Positions 37,696-47,903 of a stretch of 64,000 bases of DNA are shown here, in pieces (within the stretch, counting starts at the first letter, position 1; every line of letters begins with the position of its first letter). The stretch is from CAYVUV01 sp964455095 (GTDB lineage Bacteria; Desulfobacterota; Binatia; HRBIN30; CADEER01). Under the pieces are notes generated by a model. The model saw only the letters and a list, made by a program, of their open reading frames with translations, ran no database searches and was not told the origin of the DNA. The DNA lies in NCBI GenBank assembly GCA_964455095.1, contig CAYVUV010000115.1:1-64000 (forward strand), given 5' to 3'. A program made the translations under genes and the position numbers.

Positions 37696-37725
37696 TTGAC
37701 CGCCGCGTGCGACGCCGACTATCGA
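37696..37725 (+). promoter_or_regulatory. Possible sigma70-type promoter of the sigma54 activator
   Basis: TTGACC (37696-37701), 18 bases, TATCGA (37720-37725), shortly before ATG 37741. GGAG at 37729-37732 would serve as ribosome binding site only if transcription starts at or before it, so the call is weak. Confidence 0.25.
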
Positions 37726-37740
37726 CGCGGAGTGAATCGC

Positions 37741-39672
<1,932 letters not shown>

Positions 39673-39687
39673 CTCGTGAGTCGCGCC

Positions 39688-39716
39688 CCGAGATCTCGTG
39701 AGCAACGAGATCTCGG
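39688..39716. terminator. Perfect 12-base-arm hairpin after the sigma54 activator
   Basis: CCGAGATCTCGT (39688-39699) and ACGAGATCTCGG (39705-39716) pair perfectly around a 5-base loop, 15 bases after the stop. GACTC-GT-GAGTC at 39671-39682 adds a second small palindrome. No T-run. Confidence 0.6.
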
Positions 39717-39834
39717 ACCACGCTGCGCGCCACGCCTTCGCGGCCGGGCGTTCTGAACGCCGTGGCACAGCGCTTGAGATGACCCTCCGGCAGGACGCGC
39801 AATTGAGCGCGACAACATACCGAGGAGGGATCAC

Positions 39835-40419
39835 ATGCAAGCACAGGCCAAAGTTGAAACGAGTCGGACGTTGAACGGGCTCGACACGACGCAGATGGTC
39901 GAGACGGTCGCGGCCATCAAGCGCCAGCCGAGCCTGGCGCGCTTCGAGTTCCGCGCCAGCAACGAGTGGATCAACGGCGGCGAGAACGTCTCGACGATCA
40001 AGGACTTCTACGGCGCCGGCAAGGAGGACACCTCGCGTGCGGTGCCCTTTGTCTTCACCAACGGCGAGCCGCCGGTGTTGCTCGGCGCCAACGAGGGCGC
40101 CAACCCCGTGGAGTTCCTGCTGCACGCGCTCGCCGGGTGCGTCACCACCACGTTCATCCTGCACGCCGCGGCGCGCGGCATCCGCATCACGTCGCTGTCG
40201 ACCTCGCTGGCCGGCGATCTCGACCTGCGCGGTCTGCTCGACCTCGACGACTCCGTATCGCCCGGCTACGAGCAGATCCGCATCACCATGCACGTCACCG
40301 CCGACTGCAGCGACGCCGAGCTCGACGACCTGCTCGCCTTCGCCCAGCGCCACTCGCCGGTGTGCAACACCGTCTGCCGGCCGGTTCCGGTGGTGATCGA
40401 ACGGGCAAAGGTAGCGTAG
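39835..40419 (+). CDS. OsmC-family protein
   Basis: This 194-residue OsmC-like protein reduces organic peroxides through two Cys. The first Cys is in HALAGCVTTTF and the second in HSPVCNTVCRPV, the usual OsmC/YhfA order. A strong ribosome binding site (GGAGGG) lies directly before ATG 39835. It stands alone between a hairpin and a repeat region, so it is probably monocistronic. It is not clearly Ohr, since it lacks the Ohr-type N-terminus. Confidence 0.9.
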   Translation: MQAQAKVETSRTLNGLDTTQMVETVAAIKRQPSLARFEFRASNEWINGGENVSTIKDFYGAGKEDTSRAVPFVFTNGEPPVLLGANEGANPVEFLLHALAGCVTTTFILHAAARGIRITSLSTSLAGDLDLRGLLDLDDSVSPGYEQIRITMHVTADCSDAELDDLLAFAQRHSPVCNTVCRPVPVVIERAKVA

Positions 40420-40453
40420 GCGAGACAGGTCTCGACGGTCGAAGCGACATTCA

Positions 40454-40577
40454 ATCACCCCCACCTCGATCCTCCCCCGTCGAGGGGGGAGGCCGGAGAC
40501 GGAAATCCTCCCCCGTCGAGGGGGGAGGCCGGAAGCCGAAAGCCTTCCCCCCTTGCGGGGGAAGGTTTGGATGGGGG
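40454..40577. repeat. Palindromic intergenic repeat cluster
   Basis: Two direct copies of a 28-base unit (40470-40497 and 40506-40533), each containing CCTCCCCCGTCGAGGGGGG, are followed by CCTTCCCCCCTTGCGGGGG (from 40543). Outer CCCCCACC and GGATGGGGG arms face each other. This resembles the dispersed short palindromes at 26671 and 41989 in general design. It lies between convergent osmC-like and xylA genes and may stop transcription from both sides. Confidence 0.65.
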
Positions 40578-40625
40578 GTATTGAGACAACCGCGAAGCGC
40601 ACCCAAGGTCTGAAGAGCTTTGTCC

Positions 40626-41942
40626 TCACGCCCGCCGGGCGACGAGATTCTCCAGCATCTCCTGGCGGCCCGAGCGCGGGCGCGGGTCGAGGCCGCGCGC
40701 GTCGACCAGGGCGGCAAGGTCGGCGAGGCTGTGTTGGCCTTTGAGAATGGCGCGGCCGAGCTCGCCGTCCCAGCCGGCGTAGCGCTCGGCGACATGCGCC
40801 GCGAGGCGCTGGTCCTCGATCAGTCGCGCGGCGTGCAGCAGTCCGCGCGCCAGCGTGTCGACGCCGCCGACGTGGGCGTGGAAGAGATCCTCGGGCGCCA
40901 TGCTCTGGCGGCGCAACTTGGCGTCGAAGTTGAAACCGCCGGTGGTGAGTCCGCCGGCTTGCAGAATGACGTAGAGCGCCAGCGCCGCTTCGTCGGCGCT
41001 GTTGGGGAACTGGTCGGTGTCCCAGCCGAGCTGCGGGTCGCCGCGATTGATGTCGACGCTGCCGAGCAGATCGTGGGCGGCGGCGTAGGCAAGCTCGTGT
41101 TGAAAGCTGTGCCCGGCCAGCGTGGCGTGGTTGACCTCGATGTTGAGCTTGATGTCGCGCTCGAGCCCGAAGCTGCGCAGAAACGCGTGCACCGCCGCGG
41201 CGTCGCGGTCGTACTGGTGCTTGGTCGGCTCCATCGGCTTGGGCTCGATGAGAATGGTGCCGCCGAACCCGATTTTGTGCTTGTGCTCGACGACGAGCTG
41301 CATGAAGCGCCCGAGCTGCGCGGTCTCGCGGCGCAGGTCGGTGTTGAGCAGCGTGTCGTACCCTTCGCGGCCGCCCCACAGGACGTAGTTGGCGCCGCCG
41401 AGCCGGTGCGTAACCTCCAGCGCCTGCTTCACCTGCGCCGCGGCGTAGGCGAACACCTCGGGATCGGGATTGGTCGCCGCGCCGGCGGCGTAGCGCGGGT
41501 GGCTGAACAGGTTGGCCGTGCCCCACAGGAGCTGGACGCCCGTCTGTGCCATCGCCGCAGCGATCTGATCGGCGATGCGGTCGAGGTTGGCGTTGCTCTC
41601 GGCCAGCGTCACACCCTCGGGCGCGACGTCGCGGTCGTGGAAGGTGAAGAACGGCGCGCCGAGCTTGGCGAAGAATTCGAACGCCACCTCGGTCTTGCGC
41701 GCCGCGAGCTGCATCGGCTCACCGGAGCCGAACCACGGGCGCTCGAAGACGTCGGCGCCGAACATGTCGGCGCCGGCCCAACAGAACGTGTGCCAGTAGC
41801 AGACGGCAAAGCGCAGATGGTCCTCCATGCGCTTGCCGAGCACGATGCGGTCGCGATTGTAGAAGCGGTAGGCGAACGGGTGGTCGCTCTCCGGTCCCTC
41901 GTACTCGACGCGGTCGATGCCGGCGAAGAACGGTTCGGCCAT
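40626..41942 (-). CDS. xylA: Xylose isomerase
   Basis: This 438-residue protein converts D-xylose to D-xylulose and belongs to the class II long form. Diagnostic segments are WGGREGYDTLLNTD, IEPKPMEPTKHQYD, NIEVNHATLAGHSFQHEL and the metal-binding GSVDINRGDPQLGWDTDQF. The catalytic His lies in the N-terminal segment CYWHTFCWAGADMFG. Length and start (ATG 41942) match the family. The kinase for the next step, xylulokinase, is at 59374-60840 on the same strand, not adjacent. No XylR-type regulator is close. Confidence 0.96.
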   Translation of the reverse strand: MAEPFFAGIDRVEYEGPESDHPFAYRFYNRDRIVLGKRMEDHLRFAVCYWHTFCWAGADMFGADVFERPWFGSGEPMQLAARKTEVAFEFFAKLGAPFFTFHDRDVAPEGVTLAESNANLDRIADQIAAAMAQTGVQLLWGTANLFSHPRYAAGAATNPDPEVFAYAAAQVKQALEVTHRLGGANYVLWGGREGYDTLLNTDLRRETAQLGRFMQLVVEHKHKIGFGGTILIEPKPMEPTKHQYDRDAAAVHAFLRSFGLERDIKLNIEVNHATLAGHSFQHELAYAAAHDLLGSVDINRGDPQLGWDTDQFPNSADEAALALYVILQAGGLTTGGFNFDAKLRRQSMAPEDLFHAHVGGVDTLARGLLHAARLIEDQRLAAHVAERYAGWDGELGRAILKGQHSLADLAALVDARGLDPRPRSGRQEMLENLVARRA

Positions 41943-41988
41943 CTAGCGATCGTCCCGCGTAAGCACTGCGCCGTCTCGCGCATGGGTT

Positions 41989-42372
41989 CCTTCTCCCGGA
42001 TGGGAGAAGGTCAGGATGAGGGGGATGCGATTGATTGGCGAAGCCATCCCCAGCCTTGGTGGCTCCGTCACGGAAGAGAACTTCGTTGGTGGCCTTCGGC
42101 CCATTGAATCCCCCTCACCTGGCTTTGCACAAAAACCTTTCACCCCCGATCGTGCCTCTCCCGTCGGGGTCGGAATCGGTATCGGCGTCGGAATCGATTC
42201 CTCTCCCAGGGATTCCGCGGTTCCTGGCGGATCGCATCGACACAGGCCGCAATTCATTTTGTTGCCCTCGATCCCGATTCCGATTCCGACCCCGACTCCG
42301 ACCAGAGCGCCGTTCAACGGTGACTTTGTGTGCAAAGCCCCCTCACCTTAATCCTCTCCCATCCGGGAGAGG
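41989..42372. repeat. Dispersed palindromic element split by an insertion
   Basis: The left end CCTTCTCCCGGATGGGAGAA (from 41989) and right end CCTCTCCCATCCGGGAGAGG (42353-42372) face each other, each a small palindrome beside a GAGGGG/CCCCTC stretch. The same family is seen at 26671-26779. Removing 42121-42348 joins TTGAATCCCCCTCACCT to TAATCCTCTCCC, matching the intact right arm at 26743-26767. The 450 bases between xylA and the MAPEG gene hold only this element and the insertion in it; no gene is supported. Confidence 0.75.
42121..42339. mobile_element. MITE-like element with 11-bp inverted ends and 9-bp target duplication
   Basis: The 219-base element begins GGCTTTGCACA (42121-42131) and ends TGTGCAAAGCC (42329-42339), perfect terminal inverted repeats. 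It is flanked by direct repeats CCCTCACCT (42112-42120 and 42340-42348). Inside, GGTCGGAATCGG-type sequence on the left faces CCGATTCCGACC-type sequence on the right. It has no plausible gene and therefore would depend on a transposase elsewhere. Confidence 0.8.
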
Positions 42373-42393
42373 AAATGGGCAGCAGCCTCCCGC

Positions 42394-42798
42394 TCAGCCG
42401 AGGAGTCGGATCGCCCACCAGGCGTAGATCAGCATCTGGGCGAAGAAGAACACGGCGCGGATCTGGACGGCGACCACGCTGGTCGAAGCGATGTGGACCA
42501 CCGACTGACCGATGCGCAAATACAGTACCCACATCGCGAGCGGGTCGAGCACGTCGAGTCGGCCGGCGATGTTGGCGCCGAGCGCGAGGGCGACAAACAG
42601 CGGCAGCGTCTCGTAGCAGTTGTCGCGCGCGCGGGTGATGCGCCGGCCGAGCGGGGCGAGGTCCGAGCCGTCGGTGGCAAAGCTATTGGGCGCCTTCTTG
42701 CTCGCCTGGATGACCCACACCCGGTAGAGGCCCATCACGACGCTCAGCAGCGCAAACCAACCGGCGAATCCAATCAACGCAGTGGCGGTGGCTCCCAT
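42394..42798 (-). CDS. MAPEG-family membrane protein
   Basis: This 134-residue four-helix membrane protein of the MAPEG superfamily (membrane-associated eicosanoid/glutathione metabolism) has helices at about 5-28, 70-90 and 93-131 and the family motif ITRARDNCYETLPLFVALAL. Bacterial members may act as glutathione transferases or peroxidases; many lack shown activity. A GAGGAGG ribosome binding site precedes ATG 42798. It is followed on the same strand by nothing until xylA and preceded by the thioesterase gene, with which it may be co-transcribed. Confidence 0.85.
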   Translation of the reverse strand: MGATATALIGFAGWFALLSVVMGLYRVWVIQASKKAPNSFATDGSDLAPLGRRITRARDNCYETLPLFVALALGANIAGRLDVLDPLAMWVLYLRIGQSVVHIASTSVVAVQIRAVFFFAQMLIYAWWAIRLLG

Positions 42799-42829
42799 GC
42801 TTCCCTCCTCGTGAGTTGGCGCCCGCGGT

Positions 42830-43618
42830 TCAGTCGGCCTTGAGCGGGCGGATCAGGACTTCCTGCGAAACGGTGGCGACATGCGTACCGTTCTGGTCGA
42901 AGATCGATCCGATGGCCAAGCCGCGATTGCTGAACAGACCGCGGCAGGTGAAGTCGTGCAGATGCCACTCGCGCGCGCGCACCGGGTGGTGAAACCAGAT
43001 GGCGTGATCGAGGCTGGCGTTCCAGAACCGCCGCGGCGCATCGCGCGGCGCGCGGGCCGGGTGGCGGGCGACAACCGCATCGCAGGGCAGATCGTCGGAG
43101 AGATACGCCAGCGCGCAGGCGTTCAGCACCGGATCGTCGCCGATCTCGTCGTTGAGCCGCATCCAGGCGCCGACGCGGCCGGGCGCGAGGTCTTCGGGCA
43201 GGAAGCGGCGCTCGATGAGCGGGCTCCAGCCGTCTGCCTCCAGCTCCGCGGGGGCGGGCACGCGCGGCATGGTCTCGCACTGCACCTCGGCGGTTCCCTC
43301 CGGCACCTGAAACGACGAGGACATATTGAGGATCGCGCCGATGGACTGGCGCGCCACGACGCGGCGGGTGACGAAGGTGCGGCCGTTGCGGATGCGGTCG
43401 ACCTCGAGCCGGATGGGCTCGGCCGCATCGCCGGCGCGGATGAAATAAGCGTGCAGCGAATGCAGGTGGAAGGCCGGATCGACGGTGAGCGCCGCCGCGC
43501 GCAGCGCCTGGGCGACGATCTGACCGCCGTACAGGCCCCCCCACGGATACTGCGGCCCGGTGGCGACGAACGTGTCGGGCCCGTGCGGCTCGAGTGTCAT
43601 CATCGCCAGGAAATCCAT
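42830..43618 (-). CDS. tesB: Acyl-CoA thioesterase II (TesB-like)
   Basis: This 262-residue double-hotdog thioesterase hydrolyses acyl-CoA. Signatures are YPWGGLYGGQIVAQALRAA, LHSLHAYFIRAGD, the conserved FWNASLDHAIWFHHPVRARE with the catalytic Asp, and HDFTCRGLFSNRGLAIGSIF. Length and layout match TesB and related thioesterase-superfamily proteins. An AGGAAGG ribosome binding site lies before ATG 43618. It starts 12 bases after the neighbouring thioredoxin-like gene's stop and is probably in one transcript with it. Confidence 0.92.
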   Translation of the reverse strand: MDFLAMMTLEPHGPDTFVATGPQYPWGGLYGGQIVAQALRAAALTVDPAFHLHSLHAYFIRAGDAAEPIRLEVDRIRNGRTFVTRRVVARQSIGAILNMSSSFQVPEGTAEVQCETMPRVPAPAELEADGWSPLIERRFLPEDLAPGRVGAWMRLNDEIGDDPVLNACALAYLSDDLPCDAVVARHPARAPRDAPRRFWNASLDHAIWFHHPVRAREWHLHDFTCRGLFSNRGLAIGSIFDQNGTHVATVSQEVLIRPLKAD

Positions 43619-43630
43619 GTGTGCCTTCCT

Positions 43631-44191
43631 CTACTCTCGCTCGGGCGCGGCGGCCGGCGGCGGCGTGGCAGTGGCCTGCAGGGCGGCGCGCAGCGCCGCG
43701 ACGGAGTCGACGGAGTCGACGTGTTCGACCGTCAGCGCGCGCAACTGCATCAGCGTGACCTTCTTGTCGACGGCGGGAAACGCCGCGGTCGCCGTGCCAT
43801 CGCGGTCGAGCAGCATGCGGTACGCACGTTTGCGCATCGCCGGCACGGCGAAAAGCTTAGAGATGATGGCGGGCATGCGAGCGATGTCGGCCACGTAGAC
43901 GGCGCGCGCCGATTCGAGCAGCGCAGCGCCCTGCTCGGCGAGCGCTTCCTTGACGATGTCACCGGCGTCCATGTCGCGCGTGAACACCACCAGCCGCACG
44001 CTCGGCCCGATCGTCCCCGCCGCATCGTGCTGATCCGCCAGCGTGATCTCCGGCATGCGGCTGCCGACGGCCAGCGGTTCGACGCCATAGGCAACGGCCG
44101 CAATCAGGCCGAGGGCGACCGCCACCACGTGCAGCCGGCGCCGGTGCATCGTCAGCACCGGATGGGTGTTCGGAAGCTGTCCGTTCATCAT
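43631..44191 (-). CDS. Membrane-anchored thioredoxin-fold-like protein, function unknown
   Basis: This 186-residue protein has a hydrophobic segment LHVVAVALGLIAAVAYGV and then a domain beginning VGSRMPEITLADQHDAAGTI, the opening of peroxiredoxin/thioredoxin-like folds. No CxxC active site is present; the strand-loop RLVVFTRDMDAGDIVKEALA and YRMLLDRDGTATAAFP fit an inactive or specialised thioredoxin fold. ATG 44191 or 44188 or 44149 could start it. It stands before the tesB-like gene. Function unknown. Confidence 0.6.
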   Translation of the reverse strand: MMNGQLPNTHPVLTMHRRRLHVVAVALGLIAAVAYGVEPLAVGSRMPEITLADQHDAAGTIGPSVRLVVFTRDMDAGDIVKEALAEQGAALLESARAVYVADIARMPAIISKLFAVPAMRKRAYRMLLDRDGTATAAFPAVDKKVTLMQLRALTVEHVDSVDSVAALRAALQATATPPPAAAPERE

Positions 44192-44254
44192 CGGGTCTGC
44201 TCGCGCACCAAGACGCGCGCAGGCTACTACGCGCGGCGCGACGATGCCAAATCA

Positions 44255-45115
44255 CTACGGCTCGGGCCCGCGATATCCGTGCTCGCGCGCCAGGCGGCCG
44301 AGGATGCCGCGCACGATGACGTCGAGTTGGCTGCCGGCGCAGTAGTCGGCCGGGGCGACGAAGTGCACGCGGTCCTCGGCGATGAGGCGGTAGATGTTCG
44401 CCTGCGAGTGCGCCGGTTGCCAGCGCTCGGGGTCGAACACCGCGATGGCTTGCCCGCCTTGCTGGCGGACGGTCTTCATCGACGGGATGTCGGTGTCGCC
44501 GTCGCCGATGAAGATCATGTGCGAGAACGGAATCGGCCGCTCGTGCATTGGCATCCAGCGATTCACGCTGGCGTTGTCCCAGCTGTTGAGCACGCCCTTG
44601 TTGATGCGGAAGAGAAACTGCGTCTTGGTCGTATAGTTGACCGCCACGCCCGGCCAGATGGCGCGCCCGGAGTCGTCGTACACGAAGCTCGACGCGAACA
44701 CCTTCTTGAACTGCGCGAACACGGCGCAGCCGGCGATCATCTCGAGGATGCCCGAGGAGATGACGTAGTGCTCCAGCTCCAGCCCGCGCGCCGCGGCGTA
44801 GGCGTTCATGCGCGGGAACCATTCGGGCACCCCGGCGAAGAGCGGCGTGGCGGCGCCGTGGCGGCGCAGCAGCTCGCGTGTGATCGGCACGTTGCGGCGC
44901 GCGGAGCGATCGACCATCAACCGCATGTAGGTCAGGATCTCGTCGGCGTCGTGCCGCTGCGCCTGCGCCCGCACCTCGGCCCAGAACGCATCCGCCTCGA
45001 TCCCGAGCTCGCCGATGAACGTGTGCTCCTGGATGTTGCCCCGCGCCAGCGTCCCGTCGAAGTCGTAGACGAGTGCGGTCCTCGCCGGCGCTGCCGACTC
45101 CGCGGTTGAGCTCAC
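44255..45115 (-). CDS. HAD-family phosphatase
   Basis: This 286-residue haloacid-dehalogenase-type hydrolase carries motif I YDFDGTLARG, whose first Asp is the nucleophile. Motif II is around HYVISSGILEMI and motif III/IV is IFIGDGDTDIPSMK. A large cap follows motif I. The layout resembles SerB-like phosphatases, but the substrate cannot be stated. The start is GTG 45115, with a -10 box six bases upstream on the minus strand. It is divergent from the PF10118 hydrolase gene with overlapping promoters. Confidence 0.83.
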   Translation of the reverse strand: MSSTAESAAPARTALVYDFDGTLARGNIQEHTFIGELGIEADAFWAEVRAQAQRHDADEILTYMRLMVDRSARRNVPITRELLRRHGAATPLFAGVPEWFPRMNAYAAARGLELEHYVISSGILEMIAGCAVFAQFKKVFASSFVYDDSGRAIWPGVAVNYTTKTQFLFRINKGVLNSWDNASVNRWMPMHERPIPFSHMIFIGDGDTDIPSMKTVRQQGGQAIAVFDPERWQPAHSQANIYRLIAEDRVHFVAPADYCAGSQLDVIVRGILGRLAREHGYRGPEP

Positions 45116-45121
45116 GGGCGC

Positions 45122-45127
45122 ATGCTA
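45122..45127 (-). promoter_or_regulatory. Putative -10 box of the HAD phosphatase, leaderless
   Basis: On the minus strand TAGCAT (45127-45122) is followed by six bases and the GTG at 45115. A -35 box is not clear. Confidence 0.35.
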
Positions 45128-45145
45128 CCTCGATTGATCCCGCAG

Positions 45146-45175
45146 TTGAAACTCCCGCGGCGAGTCGGCTAATTC
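45146..45175 (+). promoter_or_regulatory. Putative leaderless promoter of the PF10118 protein
   Basis: TTGAAA (45146-45151), 18 bases, TAATTC (45170-45175), seven bases, ATG 45183. It lies just beside the divergent -10 box at 45122-45127, so the two promoters are about 20 bases apart. Confidence 0.4.
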
Positions 45176-45182
45176 AAAAGAC

Positions 45183-45998
45183 ATGGCGACCAGTCACGAG
45201 ATCCCGGTGCGCAAGATCGAGCTGCCGTTCGACGCGGACATCCCCAACCACTGGCTCGGCGGCAGCTCGGTGGCGACGCATTTTTTCAACGGGTTGAATC
45301 TGGTCTTCCCCGACGGCGAGCGGTTCTTCATCCGCGCCGTGCAGGACCACGTCGACCAGATCACCGACGAGCGTCTGAAGGCGCAGATCAAAGGCTTCTT
45401 CGGCCAGGAGGGCCGGCACGCGCACGAGCACGAGCGCTACTTCGCCACGCTCACCGAGCAGGGCTACCAGATCGACACCTTCCTGCGCCGCTTTCACCGC
45501 TTCATCAAGCTGAGCAACCGTTTCATCCCGGCGGCAATGCGTCTCTCGGTCACCGCCGGCGCCGAGCACTACACGGCGACGCTCGGGGCGAACGCGCTGG
45601 AGAACCCGTTTCTCGAACAGGCCCATCCGGTCATGCGCAAGTTGATCTACTGGCACGCGCTCGAGGAGATCGAGCACAAAGCGGTGGCCTTCGAGGTATT
45701 GCGGCAGACGCATCCGAGCTACGTGCTGCGCATTGCGGGCTTCGCGGTGGCGACCATCTGTCTGGTGATCTGGACGCTTGCCGGCACGCGCATGCTGCTG
45801 CGCCAGGACCACATCGGCCGCGACGCCGCGCGCGCCGAGGAGCAGCGCCTGCGCCGGGTGACCGGCGATCAAATGGAACGCGCCATTCGGCGCGGCATCC
45901 GCGCCTATCTGCGGCGCGATTTCCACCCCGACCAGCAAGACGACTCCGCCGCTTCGCGCCGCGGCCTCGCCGCGATCGGCGAGCCGGTGGCCGCCTAG
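45183..45998 (+). CDS. Predicted metal-dependent hydrolase (PF10118 family)
   Basis: This 271-residue protein matches the predicted metal-dependent hydrolase family PF10118. It has helical metal-ligand motifs GQEGRHAHEHERYF, AGAEHYTATL and WHALEEIEHKAVAFEV, which together give several His/Glu pairs. A hydrophobic helix (AGFAVATICLVIWTLAG) suggests peripheral membrane binding. The family is unassigned biochemically but occurs with lipid and xenobiotic genes in soil bacteria. The start is ATG 45183, seven bases after a -10-like box. Confidence 0.8.
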   Translation: MATSHEIPVRKIELPFDADIPNHWLGGSSVATHFFNGLNLVFPDGERFFIRAVQDHVDQITDERLKAQIKGFFGQEGRHAHEHERYFATLTEQGYQIDTFLRRFHRFIKLSNRFIPAAMRLSVTAGAEHYTATLGANALENPFLEQAHPVMRKLIYWHALEEIEHKAVAFEVLRQTHPSYVLRIAGFAVATICLVIWTLAGTRMLLRQDHIGRDAARAEEQRLRRVTGDQMERAIRRGIRAYLRRDFHPDQQDDSAASRRGLAAIGEPVAA

Positions 45999-46007
45999 GC
46001 GGGAAAG

Positions 46008-47867
46008 TCACGCGCGGATCGCCTCGATGACGTCGGCCGCCATGTCCCACTTCGAGAACGGCGGCATCAGGTAGATCCCGCCGACGAGCGGGCGCAACTC
46101 GGCGATGATCTCGAGGGCGATGCGCACGCCCTCGTCGCGGCCGCCGGCGGCGCTGCGCGCGCGCAGCGCCGCCGGGATTTGGATGCCGGGTACTTCGTTG
46201 TGCAGGAAGGTCGCGTGCCGGGCGCCGTAGAGCGGCAGCACGCCGGCGACCAGCGGAACCGCCAGTGCGCCGTGCTGCTCCTGCCAGCGGGCCAGGAAGG
46301 CGCGCGCGACCGCCGCGTCGAACACCGGCTGAGACAAGACAAAGTCGGCGCCGGCATCGAGCTTCTTGCGCAGCGCACGGATCTCCTTGTCGACGTCGGC
46401 GGCGCCCATGTTCAGCGCGCAGCCGACGAAGAACGACGTCGGCTCGCCGATGCCGGTACCGGCGTGGTCGACGCCGGTGTTGAGTCCCTGTTTCACCAGG
46501 CGGATGAGCCCGGACGGGACGACATCGTAGGCATCCATCGCCCCGGGGTGATCGCCGATCGCCGTCGGATCGCCCATGACGGCGAAGAGGTTGCGGATGC
46601 CGAGGGCGTGGGCGGCGAGCAGATCGCCTTGCACGCGGAGGAGATTGCGGCCGCGCAGCGGAAAGTGCAGCACCGTGTCGAGGCCGACATCGGTCTGGAT
46701 CAAGTGGCACAGAGCCCACGGCGACATGCGCATGCGCGCGCGCGGCGAATCGGCGACGTTGATAGCGTCCGCCCCGGCTTCCTTCAGCAGATGCGCCCCG
46801 GCCAGCAGCGCCTGCGTGTTGAGCCCCTTCGGCGGCGACATCTCGACCGTGACGACGAGCGCGCGGGCGTGCAGGCGCTGCGCCAGTGGACTGGCCGGCA
46901 TCACCATCTGCACGGAAGCGCGCTCGCCCGCTGACGGCACCAACGCGTCGCGCTGCGAGAGGCCGGGGCGAAACCCGGGGCGCAGACCAGCCTCGTCCAG
47001 GGCGCGCCGCATGGCGGCGATGTGCTCCGGCGTCGTGCCGCAACAGCCGCCGAGGATCACCACGCCGGCGTCGGCGAATGGGCGAACGTAGTCGGCGAAA
47101 TACGCCGGCGTGGCGGGATAGGCCAGACGCCCGCTGCTGGTCTGCTCAGGCCATCCGGCATTCGGCTTTACCGCGAGCGGCAATTGCGGCCGCGCGCCGC
47201 GCATCTGGTGCAGGAGCCGCAGGGCCTGCGCCGGACCGGCCGCACAGTTCACTCCGGCGATGTCGGCGCCCGCGTCATGCAGTGCCAGCGCCACCCGCGC
47301 GGCGGGTTCGCCGAGCAGCGTGCGGTCGTCGCGCGTGAACGTCATCGTCGCCACGAGCGGCAGATCGCTGAGCCCCCGCGCCGCCCCGAGCGCCTCGATC
47401 AGTTCGCGAATGTCGGCGAAGGTCTCGAAGAGCAGCAGGTCGACGCCGGCCGCCAACAGCGCGGCGATCTGCTCGCTGAAGATCGCGCGCGCCTCGCTCG
47501 GTTGCGTGCGGCCGTAGGGCGCCAGGCGGGCGCCGAGCGGGCCGACGTCGCCTGCGACGAGAACGGTCCGCCCGGCGTCGGCTGCCACGGCACGGGCGAG
47601 GTGCACGCCAGCGGCGTTCGTCCGCGTTACCGTGTCGCGATCCACCAGATCCTCGAATCGCCGCCGGTTCGCCGCAAAGGTGTTCGTGCAGATGAGGTCG
47701 GCGCCGGCGGCGACGTAGGCGGCGTGCACGTCGCGCACTTCGTTCGGTGCGATCAGATTCAGCGCCTCGACGCCCCCGTGCTCCGCCTGGCCGCGCGCCA
47801 CGAGCATCGTGCCCATGGCGCCGTCGGCGAGCAGCGGGGCGCGCGCGAGGAGCTCGGCGAGGGTCAT
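46008..47867 (-). CDS. Bifunctional homocysteine S-methyltransferase / methylenetetrahydrofolate reductase
   Basis: This 619-residue fused enzyme matches the YitJ-type arrangement. The N-terminal 300 residues are a betaine-homocysteine-methyltransferase-like barrel. Its zinc Cys are in VNCAAGPAQALR and in ILGGCCGTTPEHIAAM. The C-terminal 300 residues are an MTHFR-like barrel (ALVVTVEMSPPKGLNTQALL, then VFAVMGDPTAIGDHPG and FDADFVLSQPVFD-like segments). It would couple 5-methyl-THF production to methionine synthesis. ATG 47867 is preceded by a -10 and -35 pair that implies a leaderless message. Confidence 0.9.
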   Translation of the reverse strand: MTLAELLARAPLLADGAMGTMLVARGQAEHGGVEALNLIAPNEVRDVHAAYVAAGADLICTNTFAANRRRFEDLVDRDTVTRTNAAGVHLARAVAADAGRTVLVAGDVGPLGARLAPYGRTQPSEARAIFSEQIAALLAAGVDLLLFETFADIRELIEALGAARGLSDLPLVATMTFTRDDRTLLGEPAARVALALHDAGADIAGVNCAAGPAQALRLLHQMRGARPQLPLAVKPNAGWPEQTSSGRLAYPATPAYFADYVRPFADAGVVILGGCCGTTPEHIAAMRRALDEAGLRPGFRPGLSQRDALVPSAGERASVQMVMPASPLAQRLHARALVVTVEMSPPKGLNTQALLAGAHLLKEAGADAINVADSPRARMRMSPWALCHLIQTDVGLDTVLHFPLRGRNLLRVQGDLLAAHALGIRNLFAVMGDPTAIGDHPGAMDAYDVVPSGLIRLVKQGLNTGVDHAGTGIGEPTSFFVGCALNMGAADVDKEIRALRKKLDAGADFVLSQPVFDAAVARAFLARWQEQHGALAVPLVAGVLPLYGARHATFLHNEVPGIQIPAALRARSAAGGRDEGVRIALEIIAELRPLVGGIYLMPPFSKWDMAADVIEAIRA

Positions 47868-47873
47868 GGCGGC

Positions 47874-47903
47874 AGGCTAGTGGAACCGCTGGAGCCGTCG
47901 CAA
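47874..47903 (-). promoter_or_regulatory. Putative leaderless promoter of the methyltransferase/MTHFR gene
   Basis: On the minus strand TTGCGA (47903-47898), 18 bases, TAGCCT (47879-47874), six bases, then ATG 47867. The region overlaps the end of the upstream glycosyltransferase-like gene stop at 47904. Confidence 0.45.

Noticed and set aside
41943..42335. Minus-strand open frame with Gly/Val/Ile repeats between xylA and the MAPEG gene
   Set aside because: The repeats come from the inverted-repeat MITE sequence; there is no ribosome binding site or domain.
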